A DNA stretch of 64,000 nt from Lachnospiraceae bacterium UBA7196 (GTDB lineage: Bacteria; Bacillota; Clostridia; Lachnospirales; Lachnospiraceae), in assembly GCA_002490835.1 (NCBI GenBank), contig DKUU01000027.1:1-64000 (forward strand), in the 5' to 3' direction. The notes below the pieces were generated by a model, which was not told the origin of the DNA, made no database searches, and saw nothing but the letters and a program-made list of their open reading frames with translations. Position numbers and translations under genes: made by a program. Shown here in pieces: positions 25,070-33,785 of the stretch (positions are counted from its first letter, which is position 1; every line of letters begins with the position of its first letter).

Positions 25070-26148
25070 TGATGGCGAAAAAAGCAGTGGTGGGCATGTC
25101 CGGAGGCGTGGACTCTTCCGTGGCAGCCCTTTTATTAAAAAAGCAGGGTTATGACGTCGTGGGAGTCACTATGCAGATCTGGCAGGAGGAGGCGCCTGCG
25201 GCGGCGGGGGAGCAGGGCGGCTGCTGCGGCTTAAGTGCCGTGGAGGATGCCAGACAGGTGGCGGAAGCGCTGGATATTCCCCACTATGTGATGAATTTCA
25301 GACGGGAATTTCGTGAACATGTCATGGATTATTTCGTGGCTGAGTATCTGGCGGGCAGGACGCCAAACCCCTGTATCGCCTGTAACCGCTATGTGAAGTG
25401 GGAGGCGATGCTGCACAGGAGTCTGGAGATCGGTGCGGATTATATTGCCACGGGGCATTACGCAAATATTGTCAGACTGGAAAACGGAAGATATGCGATT
25501 CAAAATGCCATGACGGCAAAAAAGGACCAGACCTATGCCCTCTACAGCCTGACACAGGAACAGCTTGCCCGTACGCTGCTGCCTGTCGGAGCGTATGCGA
25601 AGGAAGAAATCCGGCAAATGGCAGAAGAAGCGGGACTTCCCGTGGCGCACAAGCCGGACAGTCAGGAGATCTGTTTCATCCCCGACAACGATTACGCCGC
25701 CTTTATCGACAGGGAGGTGGGGGAGCGCGTGCCAAAGCCGGGAAATTTCGTGACGAAGGACGGGGAAGTGTTGGGCAGGCACCTTGGCATCACCCACTAC
25801 ACGGTGGGGCAGCGCAAAGGCCTGAATCTGGCTATGGGCAGACCCGTATTTGTGACGAAGATCAGACCTGAAACGGACGAGGTGGTGATCGGCGAAGGGG
25901 ATGAGGTGTTTGGGGACACCCTGTACTGCGGCCGCATCAACTATATGGGGATGGCGGACTTAAAGGAGCCAAGAGAAGTGACGGCAAAGATACGCTACAA
26001 CCACGCCGGGGAGGCCTGCGTAATCGAAAAAGCGGGGGAAGACAAGATAAAATGTACCTTTAAAAAGCCCGTCCGGGCGATCACGCCGGGACAGGCTGTG
26101 GTGTTCTATGAAGGGGATTATGTATTGGGCGGCGGTGTTATTATGTAA
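25066..26148 (+). CDS. mnmA: tRNA-specific 2-thiouridylase MnmA
   Basis: 360 residues. It thiolates U34 of tRNAs for Lys, Glu and Gln, taking sulfur from a cysteine desulfurase relay. The PP-loop SGGVDSS is at residues 12-18; the catalytic Cys pair lies in NPCIACNRYVKW (about 102) and SQEICFIPD (about 201); the GHYA, KDQTYAL and VGQRKGL motifs are present. Start chosen at the ATG overlapping the marR stop; GGAAG precedes. Two terminators follow. Confidence 0.97.
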   Translation: MMMAKKAVVGMSGGVDSSVAALLLKKQGYDVVGVTMQIWQEEAPAAAGEQGGCCGLSAVEDARQVAEALDIPHYVMNFRREFREHVMDYFVAEYLAGRTPNPCIACNRYVKWEAMLHRSLEIGADYIATGHYANIVRLENGRYAIQNAMTAKKDQTYALYSLTQEQLARTLLPVGAYAKEEIRQMAEEAGLPVAHKPDSQEICFIPDNDYAAFIDREVGERVPKPGNFVTKDGEVLGRHLGITHYTVGQRKGLNLAMGRPVFVTKIRPETDEVVIGEGDEVFGDTLYCGRINYMGMADLKEPREVTAKIRYNHAGEACVIEKAGEDKIKCTFKKPVRAITPGQAVVFYEGDYVLGGGVIM

Positions 26149-26189
26149 ACCGGAATCAACTTCGCTGCGCAGGATAAGCAATCGATTAA

Positions 26190-26215
26190 GCGGGCGCGCC
26201 GGCGTTCGCTTTTTT
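26190..26215 (+). terminator. Terminator 1 after mnmA
   Basis: GCGGGCGC-GCCG-GCGTTCGC (two G-U pairs) followed by six T. Confidence 0.85.
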
Positions 26216-26253
26216 CAACCATTAGGAAAGTGCGACAGTGTAAATCATTTAGG

Positions 26254-26272
26254 GAGAATGCGAAGCATTCTC
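26254..26272. repeat. Short palindrome after the diguanylate cyclase gene
   Basis: GAGAATGC-GAA-GCATTCTC, a perfect 8-bp inverted repeat touching the stop codon of the convergent gene. It could act as a 3' stem for that transcript, although no T-run follows on the minus strand. It resembles the GAGATGC-GGA-GCATCTC hairpin near 9160. Confidence 0.7.
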
Positions 26273-27994
26273 TTAATCGTCGCTGCCGAGCGACGATTTT
26301 TTCATGGCCTGTTTGTTCTCGTACATCTTGCCGTCCGCGATATGATAGATTTTTTCAATGTTATACTCCTTTGGGCTGCAGGAGGCATAGCCGAAGGCGA
26401 TTGACAAATTTAAATCGGGTATTTCTTCGTTCTTTTTCCGGACATTGTTCTGAAACTCTCCTATTAGGGCAGAGATTTCTTCAAAATCGTCAGTTTCAAT
26501 AATGGCGATAAACTCGTCGCCGCCCATCCGCGCGACGATGCCGTGCGATTCAAACGCGTTGGCGATCACGACAGCGGCGCTTTTGATGAGGATGTCGCCC
26601 TGCGCGTGACCGAGGGTATCGTTGGTGACCTTTAAATTATTAAGGTCAAAGCAGATGACCGTATAGTTCGGATTTTCCATTTCCTTGATGCGGGTCATGT
26701 ATTCCATACAATAACGGCGGTTATGGATCTGCGTCAGCTCGTCCGTATAAGCGCTTTTGATCAGAAAATTCCGCTCGGTCTCCTGCATCATTTTTTGTGT
26801 CATGTCGATATAGAAAGAAATCAGCAGCATGGTGATAAAAATAACCAACCCCACGCAGGCGATCCCCTTTGTGGAGGAGATGGCGATGCCCAGATAGCGG
26901 TTAAAGGAATAAAAGACCAGATCATAACCCACGCAGGCTGAGAGTACCAGCATACCGATCAGGAACAGCCGGTGGACGATCTGGCGGCTGATGCGCAGGT
27001 TCCAAAACTCGACGATGATCGCAAAGACCAGATGGCACAGGATCAATACCTGCATATATTTGAGTGTGGCCGCACAGTGTAGCAGATCCACGGCGTGAAG
27101 CCCCAGAAAAAGCGAGGTGGCAAAAATCTGTCCCACGAGGAGGCAACGGTAGATCCTATTCATAAAGGGGCGGTTTAAGGCCCGCACATCCTCGCGTAGA
27201 TAGAAGATCAACGGGACGGGCGCCAGATACAGCGTCAGATATTCCAACAGGCAGCTTGTATAGAGCGGCATGGAAAAAATCAGCAGTACATTATAGTAGC
27301 AAAGCGTCCACAGTCCGATGCAGACGGAGAACAGGGAGATACATAAAATGCGCGAATATTTTCCGGAGATGAGCAGCGCAAAGACCGTGATGCAGCAGAC
27401 GACAAGGCCGAAAATCGTCAGAAAACAGCCGATGAACAGCGGCACCCTGTGTTCCGTCAGCATGGAGCGGTAAAAGTTTTTCCATTTGTAGATGCGGATC
27501 GGTTCAAAGCTCGAAAAGGCATTGTCCTCACTTACGGCAAACTGAAGAGTCAGCGTCTTAGAAGCGTATTCACTGGGAAACTCGATGGGCTGATAGCCGC
27601 TGCCGACAGTTTTATTTGCGGCCATGCGGTCCCAGCCGTATTCATAGATTTGTTCCCCGTCCAGAAATACCTTAACGGCGGTCTGATTGATTTGCAGGAT
27701 AAGCGCCTGTCCCGAACAGTCCATGTCAGCCGGGAAGGTTCTTTGCATGGTAATGATGTCGCCCTTGTCCACCGGTTCGAAGCGGAAGGTGTCCAGTGAA
27801 ATATTCTGCCAGCTTTGGTCATTGATGGTGATATCCCAGCCGTCGTTTAAGGGAATAAACTTCGCGATTTTAGCATAGTCACGGGCAAGCAGCCCATCGA
27901 TAAAGCGCAGGGTGAGAACTATGCTAAGCAGCGCATAGATGATGAACAGAACCTTCAAGACAGTCTTGCGGGTCGGTTTTTTCTTTTCTTTCAT
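26273..27994 (-). CDS. Membrane diguanylate cyclase (GGDEF) with 7TM sensor
   Basis: 573 residues from the ATG at 27994 (MKEKKKPTRK). One N-terminal helix is followed by an extracytoplasmic beta-rich domain (DCSGQALILQINQTAVKVFLDGEQIYEYG, galactose-binding-like), seven membrane helices of 7TMR-DISM type, and a C-terminal GGDEF domain: YTDELTQIHNRRYCMEYM, FDLNNLKVTNDTLGHAQGD and MGGDEFIAI near residue 490. The intact GGDEF predicts c-di-GMP synthesis; no EAL domain. The external domain may bind a carbohydrate-like signal. Confidence 0.92.
   Translation of the reverse strand: MKEKKKPTRKTVLKVLFIIYALLSIVLTLRFIDGLLARDYAKIAKFIPLNDGWDITINDQSWQNISLDTFRFEPVDKGDIITMQRTFPADMDCSGQALILQINQTAVKVFLDGEQIYEYGWDRMAANKTVGSGYQPIEFPSEYASKTLTLQFAVSEDNAFSSFEPIRIYKWKNFYRSMLTEHRVPLFIGCFLTIFGLVVCCITVFALLISGKYSRILCISLFSVCIGLWTLCYYNVLLIFSMPLYTSCLLEYLTLYLAPVPLIFYLREDVRALNRPFMNRIYRCLLVGQIFATSLFLGLHAVDLLHCAATLKYMQVLILCHLVFAIIVEFWNLRISRQIVHRLFLIGMLVLSACVGYDLVFYSFNRYLGIAISSTKGIACVGLVIFITMLLISFYIDMTQKMMQETERNFLIKSAYTDELTQIHNRRYCMEYMTRIKEMENPNYTVICFDLNNLKVTNDTLGHAQGDILIKSAAVVIANAFESHGIVARMGGDEFIAIIETDDFEEISALIGEFQNNVRKKNEEIPDLNLSIAFGYASCSPKEYNIEKIYHIADGKMYENKQAMKKSSLGSDD
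26275..26302 (+). terminator. Terminator 2 for mnmA, inside the end of the convergent gene
   Basis: AATCGTCGCT-GCCG-AGCGACGATT, a perfect 10-bp stem followed by T. Read on the minus strand the same bases encode the last residues (SSLGSDD) of the diguanylate cyclase. Confidence 0.85.
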
Positions 27995-28041
27995 AGTTTG
28001 ATATCCCTCATAGAAAACTTGTCCCAAAATGACAGGCGGCC

Positions 28042-28863
28042 CTATAGCTTATGGAAAGAAGGGCGTCTCTTTTCGTAGGTGGCATAGTAGCGAAATCCGC
28101 ATTCTTTCAGGATTTCGGTGGCCCGGTCAAAGGCGTAAGCAATCAGTCTCGTTTCATGGGCGTCGCTTCCCGTGGTGACGATCTCCCCGCCAAGCTCCCT
28201 GTAACGTCTGAGGATGCCGGCACAGGGGTTGGGTTCCCGCATTCCCTTTGGCAGGGCGCCGGTATTGATCTCGATGCCCTTTTCCATGTCGATCAGTTTC
28301 TTTAAGATTTCGTCCAATATGTCCCGATAGTTCTCATAAGAGTAGCCCTGATCCTTTGTGGGGCCGTAGCGCACCACATAGTCCAGATGCCCGTAGACGT
28401 CAAAATTGCTGTAAACCTTCAAATTCTCCAAAATAGACTCGAAATATTCCAGATAAGCCTCTTCCTGGGAACGTCCCTCATAAAAAGCGGGATAATAGGG
28501 GTCTTTTCCATGACACAGATGGGAGGAGCCGATGATGAAGTCGTAGTCGTGCTCTTTGGCAAAGGCGGCATTCCTCATGGAAAGATGGGGCTGTAAGCCC
28601 AGCTCTACGCCGAAAAACAGTGAGATTTTATCTGCATATTTCTCACGGAGCTTCAAGAAATCATAGAGGTAGGCGTCGGGATTTACCTCCCAAAATCCGG
28701 GCGGATGACTGCTTTCCGTTACGACATAGTCGAAATCGTTGTGTTCCGTAAAACACATATGTGTCAGTCCAAGTTCGATGCCCTTTAAGATCATTTCTTC
28801 CATGGGCGTGTCGGAATCCCCTGAAAAAGAGCTATGTAAGTGAAAATCTGCTGTGATCGGCAT
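28042..28863 (-). CDS. Histidinol-phosphatase-like PHP-domain hydrolase
   Basis: 273 residues. PHP-domain metal ligands are visible: DFHLHSSFSGDS near the N-terminus, TEHND, the SSHL motif in DFIIGSSHLCHGKD, FDVYGHLDYV and GSDAHE at the end. This matches the HisK/HisJ group that dephosphorylates histidinol phosphate. No other his genes lie nearby, so a different phosphoester substrate is possible. Start follows AAAGGAG. Same direction as the GGDEF gene, 47 bp apart. Confidence 0.88.
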   Translation of the reverse strand: MPITADFHLHSSFSGDSDTPMEEMILKGIELGLTHMCFTEHNDFDYVVTESSHPPGFWEVNPDAYLYDFLKLREKYADKISLFFGVELGLQPHLSMRNAAFAKEHDYDFIIGSSHLCHGKDPYYPAFYEGRSQEEAYLEYFESILENLKVYSNFDVYGHLDYVVRYGPTKDQGYSYENYRDILDEILKKLIDMEKGIEINTGALPKGMREPNPCAGILRRYRELGGEIVTTGSDAHETRLIAYAFDRATEILKECGFRYYATYEKRRPSFHKL

Positions 28864-28887
28864 GAGAAACTCCTTTCGTCTATATCA

Positions 28888-28916
28888 AGTATAGTGGATG
28901 TGAGGTAAAAACGCAA
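28888..28916 (-). promoter_or_regulatory. Promoter of the PHP hydrolase gene
   Basis: Minus strand: TTGCGT (28916-28911), 17-bp spacer, TATACT (28893-28888). Confidence 0.65.
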
Positions 28917-28972
28917 TTATTTTTCACAGTATCCCGTGTGATACTTTTACGCTTCGCGTGTCTCATTTGTTT

Positions 28973-29001
28973 TTGACGGCGATTCTTTGGCGGTGTATAA
29001 T
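28973..29001 (+). promoter_or_regulatory. Promoter of hscC
   Basis: TTGACG (28973-28978), 17-bp spacer, TATAAT (28996-29001). No CIRCE-type heat-shock element is visible between it and the gene. Confidence 0.75.
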
Positions 29002-29028
29002 GGAGAGAGTCAAAAAGGGAGGGGTATT

Positions 29029-30705
29029 ATGGCGATCATCGGCATCGATCTGGGAACGACGAACAGTCTGGCCTGTGTCTGTCGGGAGGGAAAGGCGGTT
29101 TTAATTCCCAATTCTTTAGGGGAAAATCTGACGCCCAGCGCGGTCAGTATAGGCGAAAACGGGGAAATCTGCGTGGGCGCTGTGGCGAAAGAGCGGCTGA
29201 TCTCCCATCCGGAGGCGTCGGCAGCTTCCTTCAAGCGCTATATGGGGACGAATCATACGTTTACACTGGCAGGAAATTCTTTCACGCCGCAGGAACTGTC
29301 TTCCTTCGTCCTGCGCCAGCTTAAGGAGGACGCGGAGCGCTTCCTTGGGGAAGAGGTGACGGAGGCGGTGATCAGCGTTCCGGCCTACTTTAACGATAAC
29401 CAGAGATATGCCACCAAAGAGGCTGGCAGGCTGGCAGGCATCCATGTGGAGCGGCTGGTCAATGAACCGTCCGCGGCCGCCCTTGCGGCCAGCCGCATCA
29501 GCGGGGAGGAGGAGGGCTCTTATCTGGTTTTTGACTTTGGCGGCGGGACCCTAGACGTGTCGGTGGTCGATTATTTTGACAACGTGATCGAGATCGTTGC
29601 CGTCAGCGGGGATAACCGGCTGGGCGGGGATGATTTTGACGAGATCATAGCCCGCAGTTTCTGTGTGCATCACCAGATGGATTACGACAGTCTGGATCAT
29701 CAGAAAAGGGCGGCCCTTCTGCGGCTTTCCGAGAAGTGTAAGCGGGAACTGTCCGGACAGGATGAGACGACGCTTGTATGGGAGACGGAAGAAAAGAGCA
29801 TGCCCCTGAATAATCTTGTGTTGGCAGGCCTTGGGCAGAGCTTGTTTGACCGAATCAGTCAAGTGATTGAAAAGGCGCTTAAGGACAGCGACCGTTCGCT
29901 TGACGAGATCGACGAGATCATCCTTGTGGGCGGCTCTTCTAAAATGCCGGTAATCGCCCTCTGGCTGCAGACGCAGCTTAAGCGCAAACCGTGTATGGTC
30001 GCCTCGCCGGATGAGGTGGTAGCCATGGGCGTGGGCATCTATGCAGGCATCAAGGAGCGCAGGCAGGACATCAAGGATCTGGTACTGACGGATATCTGTC
30101 CCTTTTCGCTTGGCACCAGTGTGGTGAATTACGCGGACAGCGAAAATCCGATCATGTCCACCGTGATCGAGAGAAACAGCGTACTTCCTTGTTCCAGAAC
30201 GAGATTTTATACCAATTCTTATGACAATCAAAGCCAAATTGAAATCGGGATCTATCAGGGAGAGTCCTATTATAGTAAGGATAATCTGGAACTGGGTAAG
30301 ATCGAGATGGAGATCATGCCGGGGAAAGAGGGGGAGGCCTGTCTGGAAGTAAGTTTTACCTATGATATCAACGGCATTTTAGAAGTCGAGGTGACGGATG
30401 TCAGGATGAAGCGGATGAAGAGAAAAGTGCTGACCAGCGAAAACCTGCGGATGTCGGAGGAAGAAGTGGAACGCCGTCTGCAGGAGCTTCGGGCATATAA
30501 GCTGATGCCCTATGGCGGGATCCGGACCAAAATCGTGATGGCAAGAGGAGAGAGACTCTTTGCCCAGCTCCTCGGCGCTAGAAGACAGCAGGTCTCGATC
30601 GCGATGCAGCAGATCGAGCGGGTGATCATGAGCCGTAACGATCGGGAGATCCATCAGGCGTTAAAACAGGCGACAGAGCTTTTTGACAGGTTGGAGGAAT
30701 CCTAG
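29029..30705 (+). CDS. hscC: Hsp70-family chaperone, HscC type
   Basis: 558 residues, the length of HscC and shorter than DnaK. The ATPase domain is intact: IGIDLGTTNSLACV, AVISVPAYFNDNQRYATKEAG, LVNEPSAAALAAS, VFDFGGGTLDVSVVD, ILVGGSSKMP. The substrate-binding domain is present but the lid is short. Start ATG at 29029 after GGGAGGGG. The next gene, 36 bp on, encodes a membrane-anchored J-domain protein. That matches the E. coli arrangement of HscC with DjlB-type J-proteins and suggests a dedicated pair. Confidence 0.92.
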   Translation: MAIIGIDLGTTNSLACVCREGKAVLIPNSLGENLTPSAVSIGENGEICVGAVAKERLISHPEASAASFKRYMGTNHTFTLAGNSFTPQELSSFVLRQLKEDAERFLGEEVTEAVISVPAYFNDNQRYATKEAGRLAGIHVERLVNEPSAAALAASRISGEEEGSYLVFDFGGGTLDVSVVDYFDNVIEIVAVSGDNRLGGDDFDEIIARSFCVHHQMDYDSLDHQKRAALLRLSEKCKRELSGQDETTLVWETEEKSMPLNNLVLAGLGQSLFDRISQVIEKALKDSDRSLDEIDEIILVGGSSKMPVIALWLQTQLKRKPCMVASPDEVVAMGVGIYAGIKERRQDIKDLVLTDICPFSLGTSVVNYADSENPIMSTVIERNSVLPCSRTRFYTNSYDNQSQIEIGIYQGESYYSKDNLELGKIEMEIMPGKEGEACLEVSFTYDINGILEVEVTDVRMKRMKRKVLTSENLRMSEEEVERRLQELRAYKLMPYGGIRTKIVMARGERLFAQLLGARRQQVSIAMQQIERVIMSRNDREIHQALKQATELFDRLEES

Positions 30706-30741
30706 GGTCAAAGGATAAGGGGATTCGGATTAGGAAGAAGA

Positions 30742-32520
30742 ATGGATATCTGGAAAATGCTGGGCATAGAGCCCACCACCGATAAAAGGGCGATCAGAAG
30801 AGCCTATGCGGCGAGGACGAAAGAGATTCATCCGGAGGAGAAGCCGGAGGAGTTTAAGCAGCTGCACAAGGCTTATCAGATGGCGCTCGGCTATGCGGAT
30901 TATGTCAGACAGGTCGAACAGTCCGGCGGCAGCGTGACTTCCTTTTACAGGACGGATACAGTCGTGACAAAAGCCGCAGATGCTGATGAAACCGCAGAGC
31001 AGGGCGCGAGGGAAGAAGCCGCGGATACAGCAGAGGAAGCAGAAGCGGCGCGAAACGGGGAAGCCGATGCCGCAGGCGGGAGCAGCGTGGAGACAGAGGC
31101 AGCGTACGTCGGGGAAACGGCCGGCGAGGCGGAACTCCTTACCTTCTTCGGGGAGCAGCAAAAGCGGCAGCAGCAGCGCGTTGAGGATTTTGTGAAGTAT
31201 TGGAATGAGATGAAAAGCCCCTATGACGATCCGCAGATGCTCGATTGGTGGAAGGCGTATCTGACTTCGGAAGCATTTCAGGACATCCGCTATCATCCGC
31301 AGGTGCTTTCCCTGCTCGCGGACAAAATTGACGATAAATTTTTTTACGGCATTAACGACATCAAAATACTGTTCTGGGATGCCTATGGCTTTCAAGGGGA
31401 TGGGAAAACAGCATATCTCGACTATGGAGAAGATGAACTGCGGCTGTACAGAAGCTTGTATCCGGCGTATGAAAAGCGGCGGCGGGCGGCGGAAAATGAA
31501 CGGAAAGGGATCAAGCGGCATAAAATCACACGCGTTATGTTAGGAGCTGCCGCAGCGGCTGTCCTTGTGGCTGTTCTTCTTTCTTTTGTCAGTACATACA
31601 GGCAAAAGCAGCAGGAAAAAGGATTTTTGATCGATTATATGGCGCAGCAATACCCGGAGACGACCTTTTCCGAACCGGAGTTTCTGGGGAAGGACGACTT
31701 TGACGGCGGAAACGTTTATACCATGCGTTCGTCCGTCCATCCGGACCTGTCTGTCACGGCGGTGGTGTACTATAAATATGTGGAGGGCACAAAAACCCGT
31801 AAGGTGTCAGAGGATTATGACCGGCTGCTGTTTGAATATTACGCGGCGCAGTACGGTCTTGCGTCCGATTGGGCGGACGGGTACAATGTGATCCTCTATA
31901 CGGATATCGGGGAAATTGACGAGGTCTGTGCAAAAGCGGAAAAGATGTTTCGCGAGCAGGAGGAACTGCGGGTGGTATCGGAAACAGCTTTTTATACAAA
32001 ACAGGTGTTATTTCCGGGCGTTCTGTTTGTAGGCGGTCTGCCGAATGTTTCATTTGCGGATGCGCAGATCTATGATCTCCATAAGATGAATGCGGCGGAG
32101 GCTGCCAAGGAGATCCGGAAAGCTTACATGATCTATATGTTCCAGTATGAAGCATGGAACATCAACACTGCGCAGTATCGGGAATGGGGCGCGGCATACG
32201 AAAAAATCTGCGAAGACTGGGAGAACGATGACGGGGAATGGCTTACAGTGTATGACCCGGATACCGGCGAATCCCTCTGCCGGCTGTTTGTTTCCACATA
32301 CGAACTCCTTGATATGTATTACAGCAAAGGCGGCACACCGGCCCCGATGTACACCCGCATGATGACCGTGGGAAACGCTTATCTTTTTTTGCGGGAAAAG
32401 GACGCGGACATCAATGTCGATGAGAACGGGAGAGGATTCGATGTAAAGTATTATGGCACAAACACGTGGTTCGGTTATGAACCGGAAGTGGAGTTTAACG
32501 ATTTGCAGCGTCTTTATTAA
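30742..32520 (+). CDS. Membrane-anchored J-domain protein, HscC partner
   Basis: 592 residues. The N-terminus is a J-domain (WKMLGIEPTTDKRAIRRAYAARTKEIHPEEKPEEFKQLHKAYQMAL), but the canonical HPD is HPE (residues 30-32). An Ala/Glu-rich linker, a helical region, one membrane helix (about 265-288, AAAAAVLVAVLLSFVS) and a C-terminal extracytoplasmic domain of about 300 residues follow. The Asp in HPD is essential for stimulating Hsp70 ATPase in classical J-proteins; DjlB/DjlC-like proteins vary here. The C-terminal domain is unrecognised. Confidence 0.82.
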   Translation: MDIWKMLGIEPTTDKRAIRRAYAARTKEIHPEEKPEEFKQLHKAYQMALGYADYVRQVEQSGGSVTSFYRTDTVVTKAADADETAEQGAREEAADTAEEAEAARNGEADAAGGSSVETEAAYVGETAGEAELLTFFGEQQKRQQQRVEDFVKYWNEMKSPYDDPQMLDWWKAYLTSEAFQDIRYHPQVLSLLADKIDDKFFYGINDIKILFWDAYGFQGDGKTAYLDYGEDELRLYRSLYPAYEKRRRAAENERKGIKRHKITRVMLGAAAAAVLVAVLLSFVSTYRQKQQEKGFLIDYMAQQYPETTFSEPEFLGKDDFDGGNVYTMRSSVHPDLSVTAVVYYKYVEGTKTRKVSEDYDRLLFEYYAAQYGLASDWADGYNVILYTDIGEIDEVCAKAEKMFREQEELRVVSETAFYTKQVLFPGVLFVGGLPNVSFADAQIYDLHKMNAAEAAKEIRKAYMIYMFQYEAWNINTAQYREWGAAYEKICEDWENDDGEWLTVYDPDTGESLCRLFVSTYELLDMYYSKGGTPAPMYTRMMTVGNAYLFLREKDADINVDENGRGFDVKYYGTNTWFGYEPEVEFNDLQRLY

Positions 32521-32559
32521 ATTTTTGCGGTGATTTCCCAAATATTTTCGATTTACGTC

Positions 32560-32588
32560 TTGAATTTTTGGGACAAATTGGGTAAAAT
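32560..32588 (+). promoter_or_regulatory. Promoter P1 of gap
   Basis: TTGAAT (32560-32565), 17-bp spacer, TAAAAT (32583-32588). Transcripts from here include the inverted repeat at 32604-32638. Confidence 0.55.
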
Positions 32589-32603
32589 ATATTCGCTGAC
32601 TAA

Positions 32604-32638
32604 ATTTTGTCAATCTTTTCCATGCGGATTGACAAAAT
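32604..32638 (+). promoter_or_regulatory. 12-bp inverted repeat overlapping gap promoter P2
   Basis: ATTTTGTCAATC (32604-32615) and GATTGACAAAAT (32627-32638) are perfect inverted copies over an 11-base loop. The right arm contains the TTGACA (32629-32634) of a second promoter whose -10 is TATAAA or TTATAA about 17-18 bp on. An operator, or an RNA hairpin in P1 transcripts, is plausible. No CggR-like gene is in the window. Confidence 0.65.
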
Positions 32639-32683
32639 GATATAACAGGTGTTATAAAAATTCAATATTAGGAGGAACGAAAA

Positions 32684-33685
32684 ATGGCAGTAAGAGTAGC
32701 AATCAATGGTTTTGGCCGTATCGGTCGTCTGGCATTCAGACAGATGTTCGGAGCAGCGGGTTATGAGGTCGTAGCGATCAACGATCTGACCAGCCCCAAG
32801 ATGCTGGCGCATCTGTTGAAGTACGATTCTTCTCAGGGTAAGTACGCTCTGGCTGATACCGTATCCGCAGGCGAAGATTCCATCACGGTTGACGGTAAGA
32901 CATTAAAGATCTACAAAGAGCCCGATGCAAACAACTGCCCTTGGGGTGAGCTCAAGGTTGACGTTGTTCTGGAGTGCTCCGGCTTCTACACCAGCAAAGA
33001 GAAGGCGCAGGCGCACATCAATGCAGGCGCGAGAAAGGTTGTTATCTCTGCTCCCGCAGGAAACGATCTTCCTACCATCGTATACAATGTAAACCACGAG
33101 ACGCTGAAGGCTTCGGATACCATCATTTCCGCAGCTTCCTGCACCACGAACTGTCTGGCTCCGATGGCTAAGGCTCTGAATGATCTGGCTACCATCAAGT
33201 CCGGTATCATGAGCACCATCCACGCTTACACAGGCGATCAGATGATCCTTGACGGTCCCCAGAGAAAGGGCGACCTGAGAAGATCCCGCGCAGGCGCAGT
33301 GAACATCGTTCCCAACAGCACCGGCGCTGCAAAGGCAATCGGCCTTGTTATCCCTGAGCTGAACGGCAAGCTGATCGGTTCCGCACAGCGCGTTCCGACC
33401 CCTACCGGTTCTACCACGATCCTTGTTGCGACCGTTGAGAAGTCCGTTACCAAGGAAGAGATCAACGCAGCAATGAAGGCAGCGGCTACCGAGTCCTTCG
33501 GTTACAATGAGGATGAGATTGTTTCTTCCGATATCATCGGCAGCACCTACGGTTCCATCTTCGATGCGACCCAGACCATGGTAGGCGCAGACAATCTGGT
33601 TCAGGTTGTTTCCTGGTATGACAATGAGAACAGCTACACCTCTCAGATGGTTCGTACCATCAAATACTTCTCCGAGTTAAAATAA
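32684..33685 (+). CDS. gap: Glyceraldehyde-3-phosphate dehydrogenase
   Basis: 333 residues. It oxidises glyceraldehyde 3-phosphate to 1,3-bisphosphoglycerate with NAD+. Rossmann motif INGFGRIGRLAFRQM, catalytic SAASCTTNCLAP with Cys and the following conserved Asn, then RVPTPTGSTTILVATVEK and SWYDNENSYTSQMV. AGGAGGA precedes the ATG. Codon choice is strongly biased, as expected of a highly expressed gene. Its own terminator separates it from pgk. Confidence 0.98.
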   Translation: MAVRVAINGFGRIGRLAFRQMFGAAGYEVVAINDLTSPKMLAHLLKYDSSQGKYALADTVSAGEDSITVDGKTLKIYKEPDANNCPWGELKVDVVLECSGFYTSKEKAQAHINAGARKVVISAPAGNDLPTIVYNVNHETLKASDTIISAASCTTNCLAPMAKALNDLATIKSGIMSTIHAYTGDQMILDGPQRKGDLRRSRAGAVNIVPNSTGAAKAIGLVIPELNGKLIGSAQRVPTPTGSTTILVATVEKSVTKEEINAAMKAAATESFGYNEDEIVSSDIIGSTYGSIFDATQTMVGADNLVQVVSWYDNENSYTSQMVRTIKYFSELK

Positions 33686-33722
33686 TTAGAAGAAGTAAAG
33701 TAAAATAACTTACGTTATCCAA

Positions 33723-33755
33723 AGAGGCTCGGCCGCTGGGCCGGGTCTCTTTTTC
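33723..33755 (+). terminator. Terminator after gap
   Basis: AGAGGCTCGGCC pairs with GGCCGGGTCTCT (G-U pairs included) and is followed by TTTTT. It would let gap be expressed above pgk and tpiA through partial read-through. Confidence 0.88.
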
Positions 33756-33785
33756 TATCAAACTATAAAACAGGAGGAAACACAA

